From Ktedonobacter robiniae (lineage in GTDB: Bacteria; Chloroflexota; Ktedonobacteria; Ktedonobacterales; Ktedonobacteraceae), in contig NZ_BNJG01000009.1 in NCBI RefSeq assembly GCF_016587375.1, forward strand, positions 1-64,000: DNA of 64,000 nt. Direction: 5' to 3'. The notes under the pieces were generated by a model. It ran no database searches and was not told the origin of the DNA. It saw only the letters and a list, made by a program, of their open reading frames with translations. Numbering within the stretch: position 1 is the first letter of the stretch; every line of letters begins with the position of its first letter. Made by a program: the position numbers and the translations under genes. Of this stretch, positions 34,444 to 43,024 are shown piece by piece.

Positions 34444-36170
34444 TATAAATTGACGACGGTGACGCCGAAGATGTCGCCGGTCTCGCTGAGTTCGCGCAGC
34501 GCCCAGTCTGGAATGGCATCGTCGACCGAGATGACCATCAGGGCAGTATCGGTGGTGTTGCCGGAGACGCGGGTGCGGGGCTTGCGCTCCACAGGGCCGA
34601 CACCCATGTGGCGGATATTGACCTGGGCCTTGCCAAGGAGAGTTCCGGCGCGGCCAATCATGCCTGGCTGGTCGAGGTTGCGGCAGAAGAGGATATAGCC
34701 CTCAGGTACAAACTCGGTCCAGTAGCGGCCAACGCGCACGATGCGAGGCTCGTCATAGATGACTGCGCCGCTGATGACATCGAAGTGCTCATCCTCGATG
34801 CCGGGCTTGCCGATAAACGAGGATGAGTTGCCATTGGGCGAGAGCACGCGTAGCGTGACCTGGTTGGCGAACTCGGCTGGCGTCGTGGACTTCTGCTCGG
34901 TGATCTCCAGGCCCCGTTCTTTGGCGAGCAGCTGGGCGTTAATCATATTGACGTGCGCCTCAGAGACGGACTCGAGCAGGCCCTTGATCAGCGCGGCCTG
35001 CAGTGGACGTAGATCATAGCTCGCGATATCGCCATTATAGGTGATCTCGATCTTGCTCAGTGGTCCGGGCTGCAACTGGGTGTAGAGCCGTCCCATCTTT
35101 TCGAGCAGGGTCATATATGGCTCAAGCACCTTCAGCGTCTCCGGCAGGATCAGCGGTGCGTTGACCGCGGCCCGGGGGAAGCCGCCATTGAGGACCGAGA
35201 CGACCTGCTCCGCGACATCGGTGGCCACGCCAACCTGGGCCTCTTCGGTGGAGGCGCCCAGGTGAGGGGTCGCGATCACGCGGTCATGAGCCAGGAGTTG
35301 CAGCAGGGTCTCGTCATCGCGGATAGGTTCCTGGCTGAAGACATCGAGTGCCGCGCCTGCCAGGCGCCCCTCGTTGAGGGCGTTGAGTAGGGCTTTCTCG
35401 TTGATCAGGCCACCACGAGCGCAGTTGATGAGGCGCGCCCCCGACTTCATGAGCTGAAGCTCATGCTCGCTGATTAATCCACGTGTACCCTGGGGGCCGC
35501 TGGTGAGCGAGGTATGCAGCGTCAGGAAGTCCGCGCGGGTCAAGACTTCTTCAAAGGTTGCCATCTCGACCCCGTTTTTACGTGCCTGCTCGGGGGAGAC
35601 GAAGGGATCATAGGCCACGACCTGCATCTCCAGACCCAGGGCGCGGCGCGCGACCGCCATACCAACTTTACCAAGGCCAATCACACCCAGAACCCTGTTG
35701 CGGACCTCGATGCCCATGAAGCGGCTCCTGTCCCATTTCCCTCCTTTGATGCTGGCATTGGCAGCGGGAACGTGGCGGGCCAGGGACATCAGCATGGCGA
35801 TGGTATGCTCCGCCGCAGCCATGATATTGCCCGTGGGGGAGTTGACCACGATGATGCCCAGGCGGGTGGCGGCATTGGTGTCGATGTTGTCCACACCAAC
35901 GCCCGCGCGCCCGACGATCTTGAGGTTGGTGCCCGCTGAAAGCACATCGGCGGTGACCTGGGTCTCGCTGCGCACGATCAGAGCGTGATAATCGCCGATG
36001 ACCTCGGCGAGCTGCTCTGGTGTCAGGCCACGGCGCTCGTCGACCTGTGCCTCAGGCATCTGCTCTTTTAAGAGATCGATACCTTCGCGCGCGATTTTAT
36101 CGGTAATTAAAATACGAATAGTCTGGGGGGAGTTATCTGCCTGGCTTGTTGGTTCGTGTACCTGTGTCAT
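34443..36170 (-). CDS. serA: D-3-phosphoglycerate dehydrogenase
   Basis: SerA oxidises 3-phosphoglycerate with NAD+, the first step of serine synthesis. The 575-aa long type is present: a catalytic domain with LKIVGRAGVGVDNID and the NAD-binding loop GVIGLGKVGMAVARRA, the Arg in NCARGGLINE, and the His in TPHLGASTEEAQ. The allosteric substrate-binding (ASB) domain (about 320-460) follows, then a C-terminal ACT domain (YILFCRNLDQPGMIGRAGTL). The ATG at 36170 has GAGGAG about 11 nt upstream. Confidence 0.95.
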   Translation of the reverse strand: MTQVHEPTSQADNSPQTIRILITDKIAREGIDLLKEQMPEAQVDERRGLTPEQLAEVIGDYHALIVRSETQVTADVLSAGTNLKIVGRAGVGVDNIDTNAATRLGIIVVNSPTGNIMAAAEHTIAMLMSLARHVPAANASIKGGKWDRSRFMGIEVRNRVLGVIGLGKVGMAVARRALGLEMQVVAYDPFVSPEQARKNGVEMATFEEVLTRADFLTLHTSLTSGPQGTRGLISEHELQLMKSGARLINCARGGLINEKALLNALNEGRLAGAALDVFSQEPIRDDETLLQLLAHDRVIATPHLGASTEEAQVGVATDVAEQVVSVLNGGFPRAAVNAPLILPETLKVLEPYMTLLEKMGRLYTQLQPGPLSKIEITYNGDIASYDLRPLQAALIKGLLESVSEAHVNMINAQLLAKERGLEITEQKSTTPAEFANQVTLRVLSPNGNSSSFIGKPGIEDEHFDVISGAVIYDEPRIVRVGRYWTEFVPEGYILFCRNLDQPGMIGRAGTLLGKAQVNIRHMGVGPVERKPRTRVSGNTTDTALMVISVDDAIPDWALRELSETGDIFGVTVVNL

Positions 36171-36785
36171 GCTGTTTTTTTCTCCTCGTTGCCACATATC
36201 CCTGGAGGCTAGCCTCCCGAAAGGTACGCTCCCAGGGGACGAAAGGCCTGTGTGAGACGTGATTTGTGCAAATAGCCAAGGTTAAGTTATTGATATCAGT
36301 GTTCGTCCTCGAACGCTGTTTGTATCTTCATTGAAGGCGTGATGCGCCAATGCGTGCCATGGATCTGTGCCATGTAATGCTTGCGCGGCGGGCAAGCATT
36401 AGCCGGGAAAGCCCCCTGCGGTAGGGACCAGCTTTAGCGCGTCTGAAGGCGATGAATCGCCTGTGGGCGCAACCCAAAATGTTGCATGACACATTGTCGC
36501 GCCATGGATCGCCTATTACCCACACAAGGGTTTGGCTAGCGTCGCACTGCTATAAAATGGCGTTCGGACGCGCTAAAGCTGGCCCTTACCGAGGGGAGTG
36601 TATTTCCCAATTTTTTAGCAAAGGTGGGCAATGATTGTCTATCTGCCGTGTGTTATCTCTACCTTCAGGATATAGCATGGGGTGCAGCATGTCAAACTCT
36701 TTTTGGGGGAGAAGCTGTGAGATAAATAGGGGATGATTGTGCGTATGTATAGTTAGTAACGGAATCAGTTAAGAGGAGGTCTCGT
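36171..36785. other. Gene-free stretch between serA and lipoprotein genes
   Basis: No gene is visible. It contains the inverted-repeat element at 36419-36591, an AT-rich run before the lipoprotein gene, and GAGGAGG (about 36773) as its ribosome site. Promoters for the divergent serA and lipoprotein genes must lie here. Confidence 0.6.
36419..36591. repeat. Inverted-repeat element, GGTAGGGACC type (copy 2)
   Basis: 25-bp terminal inverted repeats with two mismatches (36419-36443 with 36567-36591). It shares GGTAGGGACC ends, a GCGCGTC/GACGCG inner end and an AGGCGAT-ATCGCCT hairpin with the element at 26676. No coding capacity. Confidence 0.75.
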
Positions 36786-37676
36786 ATGTTTTTTATCTTC
36801 TCCAAGCGAGGGAAGCGCATGTCATGGCAGGTGCTTGGCATCAGTTGTATGCTTGGTTTGATGATGGTTTTGGCTGCCTGTGGTAGTAGTGGCACGGCCA
36901 CGGGTAGTAATAGCGGTGGTGATGTAAAGGCCACAGTGGCCGCGCCAAAGGACTTGATCACTGGCGGAACGTTGACGGTTGGCAGCGACACGACATACCC
37001 ACCCCAGGAGTATGTTGACACGGCCAGCGGCCAGGCGACTGGCTTTGATGTTGACCTGATTACTGAGATGGGCAAGCGGATGGGCCTGAAGGTCGATGTT
37101 AAGAAGGCGAACTTTGATACGATCATCGACGATCTTAGCTCCAAACGTTACGATGTCGTGATATCTGCGGTGACGATTAATCCAGATCGCCAGAAGAAGG
37201 CGCAGTTCATTCCCTATTTTAACGCGGGTCAGTCGCTCCTGGTGCAGAAGGGAAATCCCGATCATATTAGCAGCGTCAAGGATCTGTGTGGCAAGAAGGT
37301 TGGTGTGCAGACAAATACTGTTGAGTTTGATGCCCTGACCGCTGCCAAAAAGGACTGCACAGCGGCGGGCAAGCCGACGATTACGCTGACAGTGCTGGAC
37401 GCGCAGACCGACGTTATCCAGTTGCTGGCCGACAAGCGCGTCGACGCGACCTATCAGGACTCGCCCGTAACGGACTACTATCTGAAGTTGAACCCGGGTC
37501 AGTTTGAGATTGGTGGTGCCATTACCGACCAGGCCCCCGAAGGCATTGTGGTGCGCAAAGACGACACCGAGATGTTTAACGCCCTCAAAGCAGCGTACGA
37601 TGCGGTCAAGAAGGACGGCACGTACGATAAGCTCTTCGACAAGTGGCAGTTGAACTCCGCCCAGAAGGTAAATTAA
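36786..37676 (+). CDS. Amino-acid-type ABC substrate-binding lipoprotein (copy 1)
   Basis: The 296-aa protein has a lipoprotein signal (hydrophobic segment then LAACGSS lipobox, Cys about 31) and a family 3 solute-binding domain: GTLTVGSDTTYPPQEYVD, GFDVDLITEMGKRMGL, FDTIIDDLSSKRYDVVIS, IPYFNAGQSLLVQKG, DLCGKKVGVQ. It is tethered outside the membrane and should deliver a polar amino acid to a permease. No permease or ATPase gene is near. A closely related gene follows after a long hairpin. GAGGAGG lies just before the ATG. Confidence 0.93.
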   Translation: MFFIFSKRGKRMSWQVLGISCMLGLMMVLAACGSSGTATGSNSGGDVKATVAAPKDLITGGTLTVGSDTTYPPQEYVDTASGQATGFDVDLITEMGKRMGLKVDVKKANFDTIIDDLSSKRYDVVISAVTINPDRQKKAQFIPYFNAGQSLLVQKGNPDHISSVKDLCGKKVGVQTNTVEFDALTAAKKDCTAAGKPTITLTVLDAQTDVIQLLADKRVDATYQDSPVTDYYLKLNPGQFEIGGAITDQAPEGIVVRKDDTEMFNALKAAYDAVKKDGTYDKLFDKWQLNSAQKVN

Positions 37677-37743
37677 GAGTACAAAGAAACAAGAATGGGG
37701 GCTTGCCAGCGGCAAGCCCCCATTCTTGTTTCTTTGTACTCTT
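37675..37743. terminator. Long perfect hairpin between tandem lipoprotein genes (33-bp stem)
   Basis: 37675-37707 pairs exactly with 37711-37743, loop AGC, followed by TTAATAG. The left arm starts inside the stop codon of the first gene. Confidence 0.9.
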
Positions 37744-37842
37744 TTAATAGCAGGAACGGGCCTGTGCTTTTGCGAGTGGGCAAAATATGTTACACTGTAT
37801 CCGTCTTTATCGATTGATTCTAGGTTTGGAGGCTTTGGGTTA

Positions 37843-38727
37843 ATGCATTTGTATGGGTCCCTGGTTTCTCGGAGAGGTAAGACACCTCTGGTGTTAATTA
37901 TGTGTCTGCTTCTTAGTTGCGCGTTCTTCGTTGCGGCATGTGGTGGAAGTAGTGATAGTGTCACTTCAAGCTCGGTGAAGCCGTCAGTGACGCCACCCGC
38001 TGATTTAATTAGCAAGGGGACGTTGACGGTAGGTACAAACTCGACATATCCGCCCCAGGAGTACAAGGATGTGACAACGGGGAAGGATGTTGGCTTTGAT
38101 ATGGACCTGATCACTGAGATGGCCAAACGCATGGGCTTGCAGGTGGCTGTGAAACAGGGAAACTTCGATACCATCATTGATGACCTGACTTCCAAGCGTT
38201 ACGACGTTGTCATCTCGGGTGTGACCATTAATGCACCGCGTGAGCAGAAGGCTGATTTTATTCCTTATTTCAATGCCGGGCAGTCATTGCTGGTGCGCAA
38301 GGGAAATCCCGAGAAGATTCAGAGTCCTAAGGACCTGTGTGGCAAGGGCGTTGGTGTGCAGAACACAACTGTCGAGCAGGATAGCTTGACGCAGGCCAAT
38401 AAAGCCTGTCTTGCAGCAGGAAAGCCAGCTATTAAAGTAACGGCGCTTGATAGCCAGAATGATGTGGTGCAGTTGCTGGTGGATGGGCGTGTATCGGCGA
38501 CCTACCAGGACTCGCCCGTGACAGACTATTATATGAAACTCAATCCAGGACAATTCCAGATAGGTGGTTCCATTACCGATCAGGCTATAGAAGGTATCGC
38601 CACACGTAAAGGCGATCAGGAGATGGGGAAAGCCCTTAAGGCCGCCTATGACGCGGTGAAACGCGATGGAACCTACGATAAACTCTTTGAAAAATGGGGC
38701 TTAAACGCGCAGCAGGAAGTGCGCTAG
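37843..38727 (+). CDS. Amino-acid-type ABC substrate-binding lipoprotein (copy 2)
   Basis: A 294-aa paralogue of the previous gene with the same order of motifs (GTLTVGTNSTYPPQEYKD, FDTIIDDLTSKRYDVVIS, IPYFNAGQSLLVRKG, TYQDSPVTDYYMKLNPGQF). Its lipobox is VAACGGS. The ATG at 37843 follows GGAGG; the upstream in-frame extension is not lipoprotein-like. It is probably a tandem duplicate; the strong hairpin between the copies suggests separate transcription. Confidence 0.92.
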   Translation: MHLYGSLVSRRGKTPLVLIMCLLLSCAFFVAACGGSSDSVTSSSVKPSVTPPADLISKGTLTVGTNSTYPPQEYKDVTTGKDVGFDMDLITEMAKRMGLQVAVKQGNFDTIIDDLTSKRYDVVISGVTINAPREQKADFIPYFNAGQSLLVRKGNPEKIQSPKDLCGKGVGVQNTTVEQDSLTQANKACLAAGKPAIKVTALDSQNDVVQLLVDGRVSATYQDSPVTDYYMKLNPGQFQIGGSITDQAIEGIATRKGDQEMGKALKAAYDAVKRDGTYDKLFEKWGLNAQQEVR

Positions 38728-38782
38728 ATGCGCTTGCAATGGTCACCTGGCGCCGCTAGGAACTGCTTCGTTTAAGGCTCCA

Positions 38783-38823
38783 CCTGGCCTCCCCTACCGC
38801 GTAAGGGAGGACCAGGCTTTCTT
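38783..38823 (+). terminator. Terminator after second lipoprotein gene
   Basis: An imperfect stem (CCTGGCCTCCC pairing with GGGAGGACCAGG) followed by CTTTCTTTC. Confidence 0.65.
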
Positions 38824-39014
38824 TCGTATGAGTAGAAAAAATGCCTGGTTGGTCGAATGGTAAGATAGAGTGGGAACGCGGGCTCCTGGTTAGGGCGAGT
38901 GATGTGCAATGAGGCACACGATGTACATGGTGTACATACAGCACAATGAGTAAAAGAGACCCATCTGCGAGTGGAGTGTACGCAGAGGAACACCGTGAAA
39001 AACCAAAGAGCAAA

Positions 39015-39100
39015 GATCTTATTCCGAAACCCAACGTCACTTGCGTGCCTAGCGCTCCCCCCATTCGGGGACAAGTGCGCTCAGGGTTTTCGGATAAGAA
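39015..39100. repeat. Dispersed repeat, CTTATTCCGAA type (copy 1)
   Basis: GATCTTATTCCGAAACCC at 39015 and GGGTTTTCGGATAAG ending near 39098 are imperfect inverted ends with a CCTAGCGCT inner part. Related copies lie at 46951-47133 and 58269-58336. It sits just before pyk. The rest of 38824-39113 shows no gene. Confidence 0.6.
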
Positions 39101-39113
39101 GTAAGAGGACTGT

Positions 39114-40568
39114 ATGAGACGGACGAAAATCGTGTGTACTATTGGGCCCGCGACGCGCAGCGAAGAGCAGCTAGAGCGCTTGATGCGGGCAGGCATGAAT
39201 GTAGCGCGCTTAAACTTTTCGCATGGAACGCATGAAGAGCACGCCAAAGTGGTAGCAAGCATTCGCGCTATTTCGAGTCGACTACATCGGCCCATTGCGA
39301 TCTTGCAGGACCTCCAGGGGCCAAAAATCCGTATCGGCACGCTTCAGGAGCATCGACCAGTGATGCTGGTGAATGGCTCCACCATTACGCTGACCACGCG
39401 CCCGCTTGAAGGCACCGCCGAGCTGGTCTCGACCACCTACAAGCAGTTGCCTGAGGACGTGAAGGTAGGAGACCGCATCTTGCTGGATGACGGCCTGTTG
39501 GAACTGCGTGTCCTGGACCATAACGAGACCGACGTTAAGTGCCTGGTAGTGCATGGTGGCCTGCTTAAAGAGCACAAGGGCATCAATTTGCCTGAGGTCG
39601 CGGTCAGCGTTCCCTCGCTCTCCGACAAGGACCGGGATGACCTGCGTTTTGGCATTGAGCAGGGCGTTGATTATGTCGCGCTGAGTTTTGTGCGTAAGCC
39701 AGAGGATATTCGCGAGGCCAAGGAGTATATCAAGCAGATTCAGGCTGACCTGGGCGTAAAGGAGCGTGATTGCTACGTGCCGATCATCGCGAAGCTGGAG
39801 AAGCCCGAGGCCATTGAGCGGCTCGACGAGATCTTACAAGAGACCGATGCCGTCATGGTGGCGCGTGGTGATCTGGGCGTCGAGATGGCCCCCGAGAAGG
39901 TACCGTTGATCCAGAAGCGAATCATCGCCAAGTGCAATGAACTCTGTCTACCCGTGATTACCGCGACCCAGATGCTGGAATCAATGATTAATAATCCGCG
40001 CCCAACGCGTGCCGAAGCCAGCGACGTTGCCAACGCCATCCTCGATGGAACCGATGCCGTCATGTTGAGCGCCGAGACGGCCTCGGGAAGTTATCCCATT
40101 GAGGCGGTAGAGATGATGGTGCGTATCGCCGTCGAGACCGAGAATGGGTATCGCGCGAGCATTCAGTCAACGATGCAGCAACGCCTGACGCAGGAGCAGG
40201 CAGTCAGTCATGCCGCCCGCGCTTTGAGTGAGCAGACGAGTGTCAAAGCGATTGTAGTATTTACGCGCTCGGGAAGTTCGGCGCATCTTATCTCTAAGGA
40301 CCGACCACGCACGCCAATCATCGCCTATACACCCTCGGAGCATGTCTATCGGCGCCTGGCACTCTGGTGGGGAGTCTGGCCGCAGAATCTTCCCATGGAG
40401 GGCACGACCGAGCGGGTTATCGCCGACGTCGATTGCCACTTACAGGAGGAGAATTTGATCGCGCGTGACGAGCACATCGTTATCATGGGTGGAATGCCCG
40501 TGGCGAGCCGCGCGCGGACCAACTTTGTCAAGCTGCATTGCGTGGGCGAGGGGCCACAAGAGCGTTGA
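39114..40568 (+). CDS. pyk: Pyruvate kinase
   Basis: The 484-aa enzyme makes pyruvate and ATP from PEP and ADP. All family motifs are visible: RRTKIVCTIGPATRS, GMNVARLNFSHGTHEEH, ILQDLQGPKIRIG, the PK signature IIAKLEKPEAIERL (catalytic Lys), VMVARGDLGVEM, PVITATQMLESMI and PTRAEASDVANAILDGTDAVMLSAETA. The C-terminal allosteric domain follows and no extra PEP-utiliser domain is fused. AAGAGG is about 7 nt upstream of the ATG. Confidence 0.97.
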   Translation: MRRTKIVCTIGPATRSEEQLERLMRAGMNVARLNFSHGTHEEHAKVVASIRAISSRLHRPIAILQDLQGPKIRIGTLQEHRPVMLVNGSTITLTTRPLEGTAELVSTTYKQLPEDVKVGDRILLDDGLLELRVLDHNETDVKCLVVHGGLLKEHKGINLPEVAVSVPSLSDKDRDDLRFGIEQGVDYVALSFVRKPEDIREAKEYIKQIQADLGVKERDCYVPIIAKLEKPEAIERLDEILQETDAVMVARGDLGVEMAPEKVPLIQKRIIAKCNELCLPVITATQMLESMINNPRPTRAEASDVANAILDGTDAVMLSAETASGSYPIEAVEMMVRIAVETENGYRASIQSTMQQRLTQEQAVSHAARALSEQTSVKAIVVFTRSGSSAHLISKDRPRTPIIAYTPSEHVYRRLALWWGVWPQNLPMEGTTERVIADVDCHLQEENLIARDEHIVIMGGMPVASRARTNFVKLHCVGEGPQER

Positions 40569-40722
40569 CATTTTGAGTGGCGCGTGCTATCCTAGTTGGG
40601 CCGAAGTTCATGTGGCCCTGTCGGGTGTTAGAGGTGCCGTGTTGTTGCGCGCCGCACCAGGGAACGCGGCGCAGGTAGAAAATACAGCCCCTTTAGTGGG
40701 CGAGAGGTGAGAATTTTAAAGC

Positions 40723-41004
40723 ATGAGTGTTAAGATCCGTCTCAAACGTACGGGCATGAAGAAGGCCCCAAGCTATCGTGTAGTGGTTGCTGACTCGCGC
40801 TCACCCCGCGATGGTCGCATCATCGAGAATATTGGCTGGTACAATCCTCGTGTTGAGCCTTCCGCTATCAACATCAACGAGGAGAGGGCGCTGGGCTGGT
40901 TGAAGAATGGTGCTCAGCCAACCGAGTCGGTTGAGTCGCTGCTGAAGCGCTCTGGTATCCTGGCTCGCTTTGAGGCTGAGAAGTCTTCTACAAGCGCTGA
41001 GTAG
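40723..41004 (+). CDS. rpsP: 30S ribosomal protein S16
   Basis: 93 aa; SVKIRLKRTGMKKAPSYRVV, DSRSPRDGRIIENIGWYNP and the NEERALGWLKNGAQPTESV stretch are diagnostic. It stands at the head of the rpsP-khpA-rimM cluster used in many bacteria. The 150-nt leader before it (40569-40722) contains a GC-rich inverted segment (GCGCGCCGC...GCGGCGC) that might have a regulatory role. Confidence 0.97.
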   Translation: MSVKIRLKRTGMKKAPSYRVVVADSRSPRDGRIIENIGWYNPRVEPSAININEERALGWLKNGAQPTESVESLLKRSGILARFEAEKSSTSAE

Positions 41005-41073
41005 TATCGATTAGGTTGTGCGGTCCGTTGTGAAGCATCGTGACCAGGTAGCGAGTGAGCAGAGGTAGAATGT

Positions 41074-41304
41074 ATGCGTAAACTGATTGAGTACATCGCT
41101 CAGTCGCTGGTAGACGATCCTTCCGCGGTTGAGGTGCGCGAGGTGCGCAATGATCGCAGCGCGCTGGCTCTGGAGTTGCACGTTGCCCAGGATGATTTTG
41201 GCAAGGTGATTGGACGCCAGGGGCGTGTTGCGAAGGCTATGCGCACACTGCTGCGCGCCGGTGGGACGCGCGAAGGACGGCATACATCGTTAGAAATTCT
41301 CTAG
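41074..41304 (+). CDS. khpA: KH-domain RNA-binding protein KhpA
   Basis: The 76-aa protein is a single KH domain (LIEYIAQSLVDDPSAVEVRE, FGKVIGRQGRVAKAMRTLL) with the GxxGxxG loop GRQGRVAK. KhpA binds RNA and works with KhpB/Jag in Gram-positives. Its place between rpsP and rimM matches other phyla. Confidence 0.93.
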   Translation: MRKLIEYIAQSLVDDPSAVEVREVRNDRSALALELHVAQDDFGKVIGRQGRVAKAMRTLLRAGGTREGRHTSLEIL

Positions 41305-41445
41305 GCACCTACCCGCCGGAGAGCGCGATGGATGCAAGAGCCATCTTGTATGCCTATCCATGATTGTGGTACGCCAGCACATATGTTGGTAGCAATGGGT
41401 GGATGGTAGGTATGACCGAGAGGCGATTCGCAAAGGGCGAAACTT

Positions 41446-42042
41446 ATGCCAATGCAAAACAAGACAGAATGGGCTACTATCGGCAAAATAGTGGCCCTTT
41501 TTGGTGTGCGCGGTGAACTCAAAGTGTTGCCGCTGACGGATATCCCTGACCGCTTTACATCCCTGAAGGCGGTACACGTGAGCACCGATGGCCACACCTT
41601 TAAACGCTGTACTATTACGAGCGTGCGCCCGTATAAGGGCGAGATGCTGTTAGTCAAGCTAGAGGGGATTACCAGCGCGAACGATGCCGAGGCCTTGCGT
41701 GATCAGAGCCTCTGGATTCCCGAAAGTGAGCTGGCGCAGTTGCCTCCAGACTCGTACTATCAGCATGACATTCTAGGACTCAAGGTCTATACCCTGAGCA
41801 ACCAGGAAGTGGGACAGATCGTCGACCTCTTTCCCACGGGTGGAAATGATGTGTATGTCGTGCGGACACCTGAGCGCAAAGAGGTGATGATCCCAGCGAT
41901 CAAAACGGTTGTGCGCCAGATAGATGTGTTGCGTGGAGTTATGTACATCGATCCGCTTCCGGGGCTGCTCGACGACGAGGCCGTGCTGGACAATTCAAAC
42001 GAAGAGGACGAAGAGGGGCAAGACGAATTTGGGGTAGAATAG
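41446..42042 (+). CDS. rimM: 16S rRNA processing protein RimM
   Basis: The 198-aa protein assists 30S head maturation, binding S19. N-terminal RimM domain: WATIGKIVALFGVRGELKVL, then GMLLVKLEGITSANDAEALR-like segment; C-terminal PRC barrel: YYQHDILGLKVYTLSNQEVGQ, GGNDVYVVRTPERKEVMIPA. An acidic tail (EEDEEGQDEFGVE) is longer than usual. Start may be ATG 41446 or 41452; the ribosome site is weak. trmD and rplS are not next in line. Confidence 0.93.
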   Translation: MPMQNKTEWATIGKIVALFGVRGELKVLPLTDIPDRFTSLKAVHVSTDGHTFKRCTITSVRPYKGEMLLVKLEGITSANDAEALRDQSLWIPESELAQLPPDSYYQHDILGLKVYTLSNQEVGQIVDLFPTGGNDVYVVRTPERKEVMIPAIKTVVRQIDVLRGVMYIDPLPGLLDDEAVLDNSNEEDEEGQDEFGVE

Positions 42043-42210
42043 TAACAAAAAGGCCTGAAATTGCCCCCAATATGGCTGTGCATAATGGCGTAGGTGTGGT
42101 ATTATGTAGGAGGAGATGAAACTCTCCAGGCGTCTGATCCGTAGTATAAACGAGACCTATTGCGCGGCTCGAAGCGAGTTGAGCATCAAGTTTCTGTAGG
42201 GAGGTGTCTC

Positions 42211-42432
42211 GTGTCTGACCAGATCCCAACTCTTGCTGATTTATGTGCGGCGATCTCTGATGGTGTTATTGCCTCGTGTGTCGATGAGAACTCGATGTAT
42301 CAGGTGAATGCGTTGGAATTGCGTAGATACGTTGCCAAGCGCGACCTGGAACCCACATTTGCTCGTCTGCTCGCATCTCTTCCTGACCCCGGTAACTACG
42401 TCTCCCCTACCATAAGCATTATCGGCCAATAA
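42211..42432 (+). CDS. Small hypothetical protein, 73 aa
   Basis: The GTG at 42211 has GGGAGG six bases upstream, the best start in this frame. The product (SDQIPTLADLCAAISDGV, SMYQVNALELRRYVAKRDLE) looks helical, and the YQVNALELRRY part resembles an excisionase/MerR-like DNA-binding segment. A terminator begins within its last codons. No family recognised. Confidence 0.55.
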   Translation: MSDQIPTLADLCAAISDGVIASCVDENSMYQVNALELRRYVAKRDLEPTFARLLASLPDPGNYVSPTISIIGQ

Positions 42433-42445
42433 GGCCGTTTTTTTT
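42423..42445 (+). terminator. Intrinsic terminator overlapping a stop codon
   Basis: CGGCC-AATAA-GGCCG followed by eight T residues. The loop contains the TAA stop of the 73-aa gene. Confidence 0.9.
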
Positions 42446-42679
42446 GTCTTCTGGAAAGCCCTGCCAAAGAGGATAGAAGAGTTGCACGCGTGGTAGGTTA
42501 GGACTATAATATGATCCACAGCATTGGACCCTTTCCTGTTAGGAGGGGGTTCGGCGGGATCGCTCGACAAGCCAGGTGCGCCTCCCTGGTTTCAAGAATG
42601 TGTGTCACACCACGGCCTGTTAGCGCTATTGAGAGCAGGCTCAGAGGCGAGCTATTCCTACTCGAAGGAAAGGTATTGC

Positions 42680-42928
42680 ATGGAGCAACTCGATACAGAT
42701 CTAGATTATAGCGTAAGCAAAGCGCGTTCGGATGCGAAGAAGCGTTTTAATACGCTCTACCTCCTCCCTATTTTGGGCGTGCTTGTGATCGCCTTCCTCA
42801 TATTGGCGGTGATCTTCCAATTGTCAATCGATACAATTGTTAGCTCGTTCATGTCATTCTTCATTGTCCTCTTCTTTATCGTAGCTGGTTTGATGTTCTG
42901 GGCCATGCGTCCAGAGACAAGCCGCTAA
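42680..42928 (+). CDS. Small membrane protein
   Basis: The 82-aa protein has a charged N-terminus (MEQLDTDLDYSVSKARSD) and two transmembrane segments (LYLLPILGVLVIAFLILAV and FMSFFIVLFFIVAGLMFW). The ATG at 42680 follows AAGGAAAGG; the longer frame is not used. Function unknown. Confidence 0.6.
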   Translation: MEQLDTDLDYSVSKARSDAKKRFNTLYLLPILGVLVIAFLILAVIFQLSIDTIVSSFMSFFIVLFFIVAGLMFWAMRPETSR

Positions 42929-42949
42929 GAGCACAAAGAGCGTATAAGG

Positions 42950-43024
42950 TAGAAGAATACAGAAAACAGCGGCGTGGTGCCTGCCACTGGCAGGCACCAC
43001 GCCGCTGTTTTCTGTATTCTTCTA
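42950..43024. terminator. Long perfect hairpin between convergent genes (about 36-bp stem)
   Basis: 42950-42985 pairs with 42989-43024 around an ACT loop. The right arm includes the stop codon of the minus-strand BtuF-like gene. Confidence 0.9.

Noticed and set aside
36822..38195. 457-codon minus-strand open frame across the lipoprotein genes
   Set aside because: It lies antisense to two clear substrate-binding proteins and has no protein-like composition.
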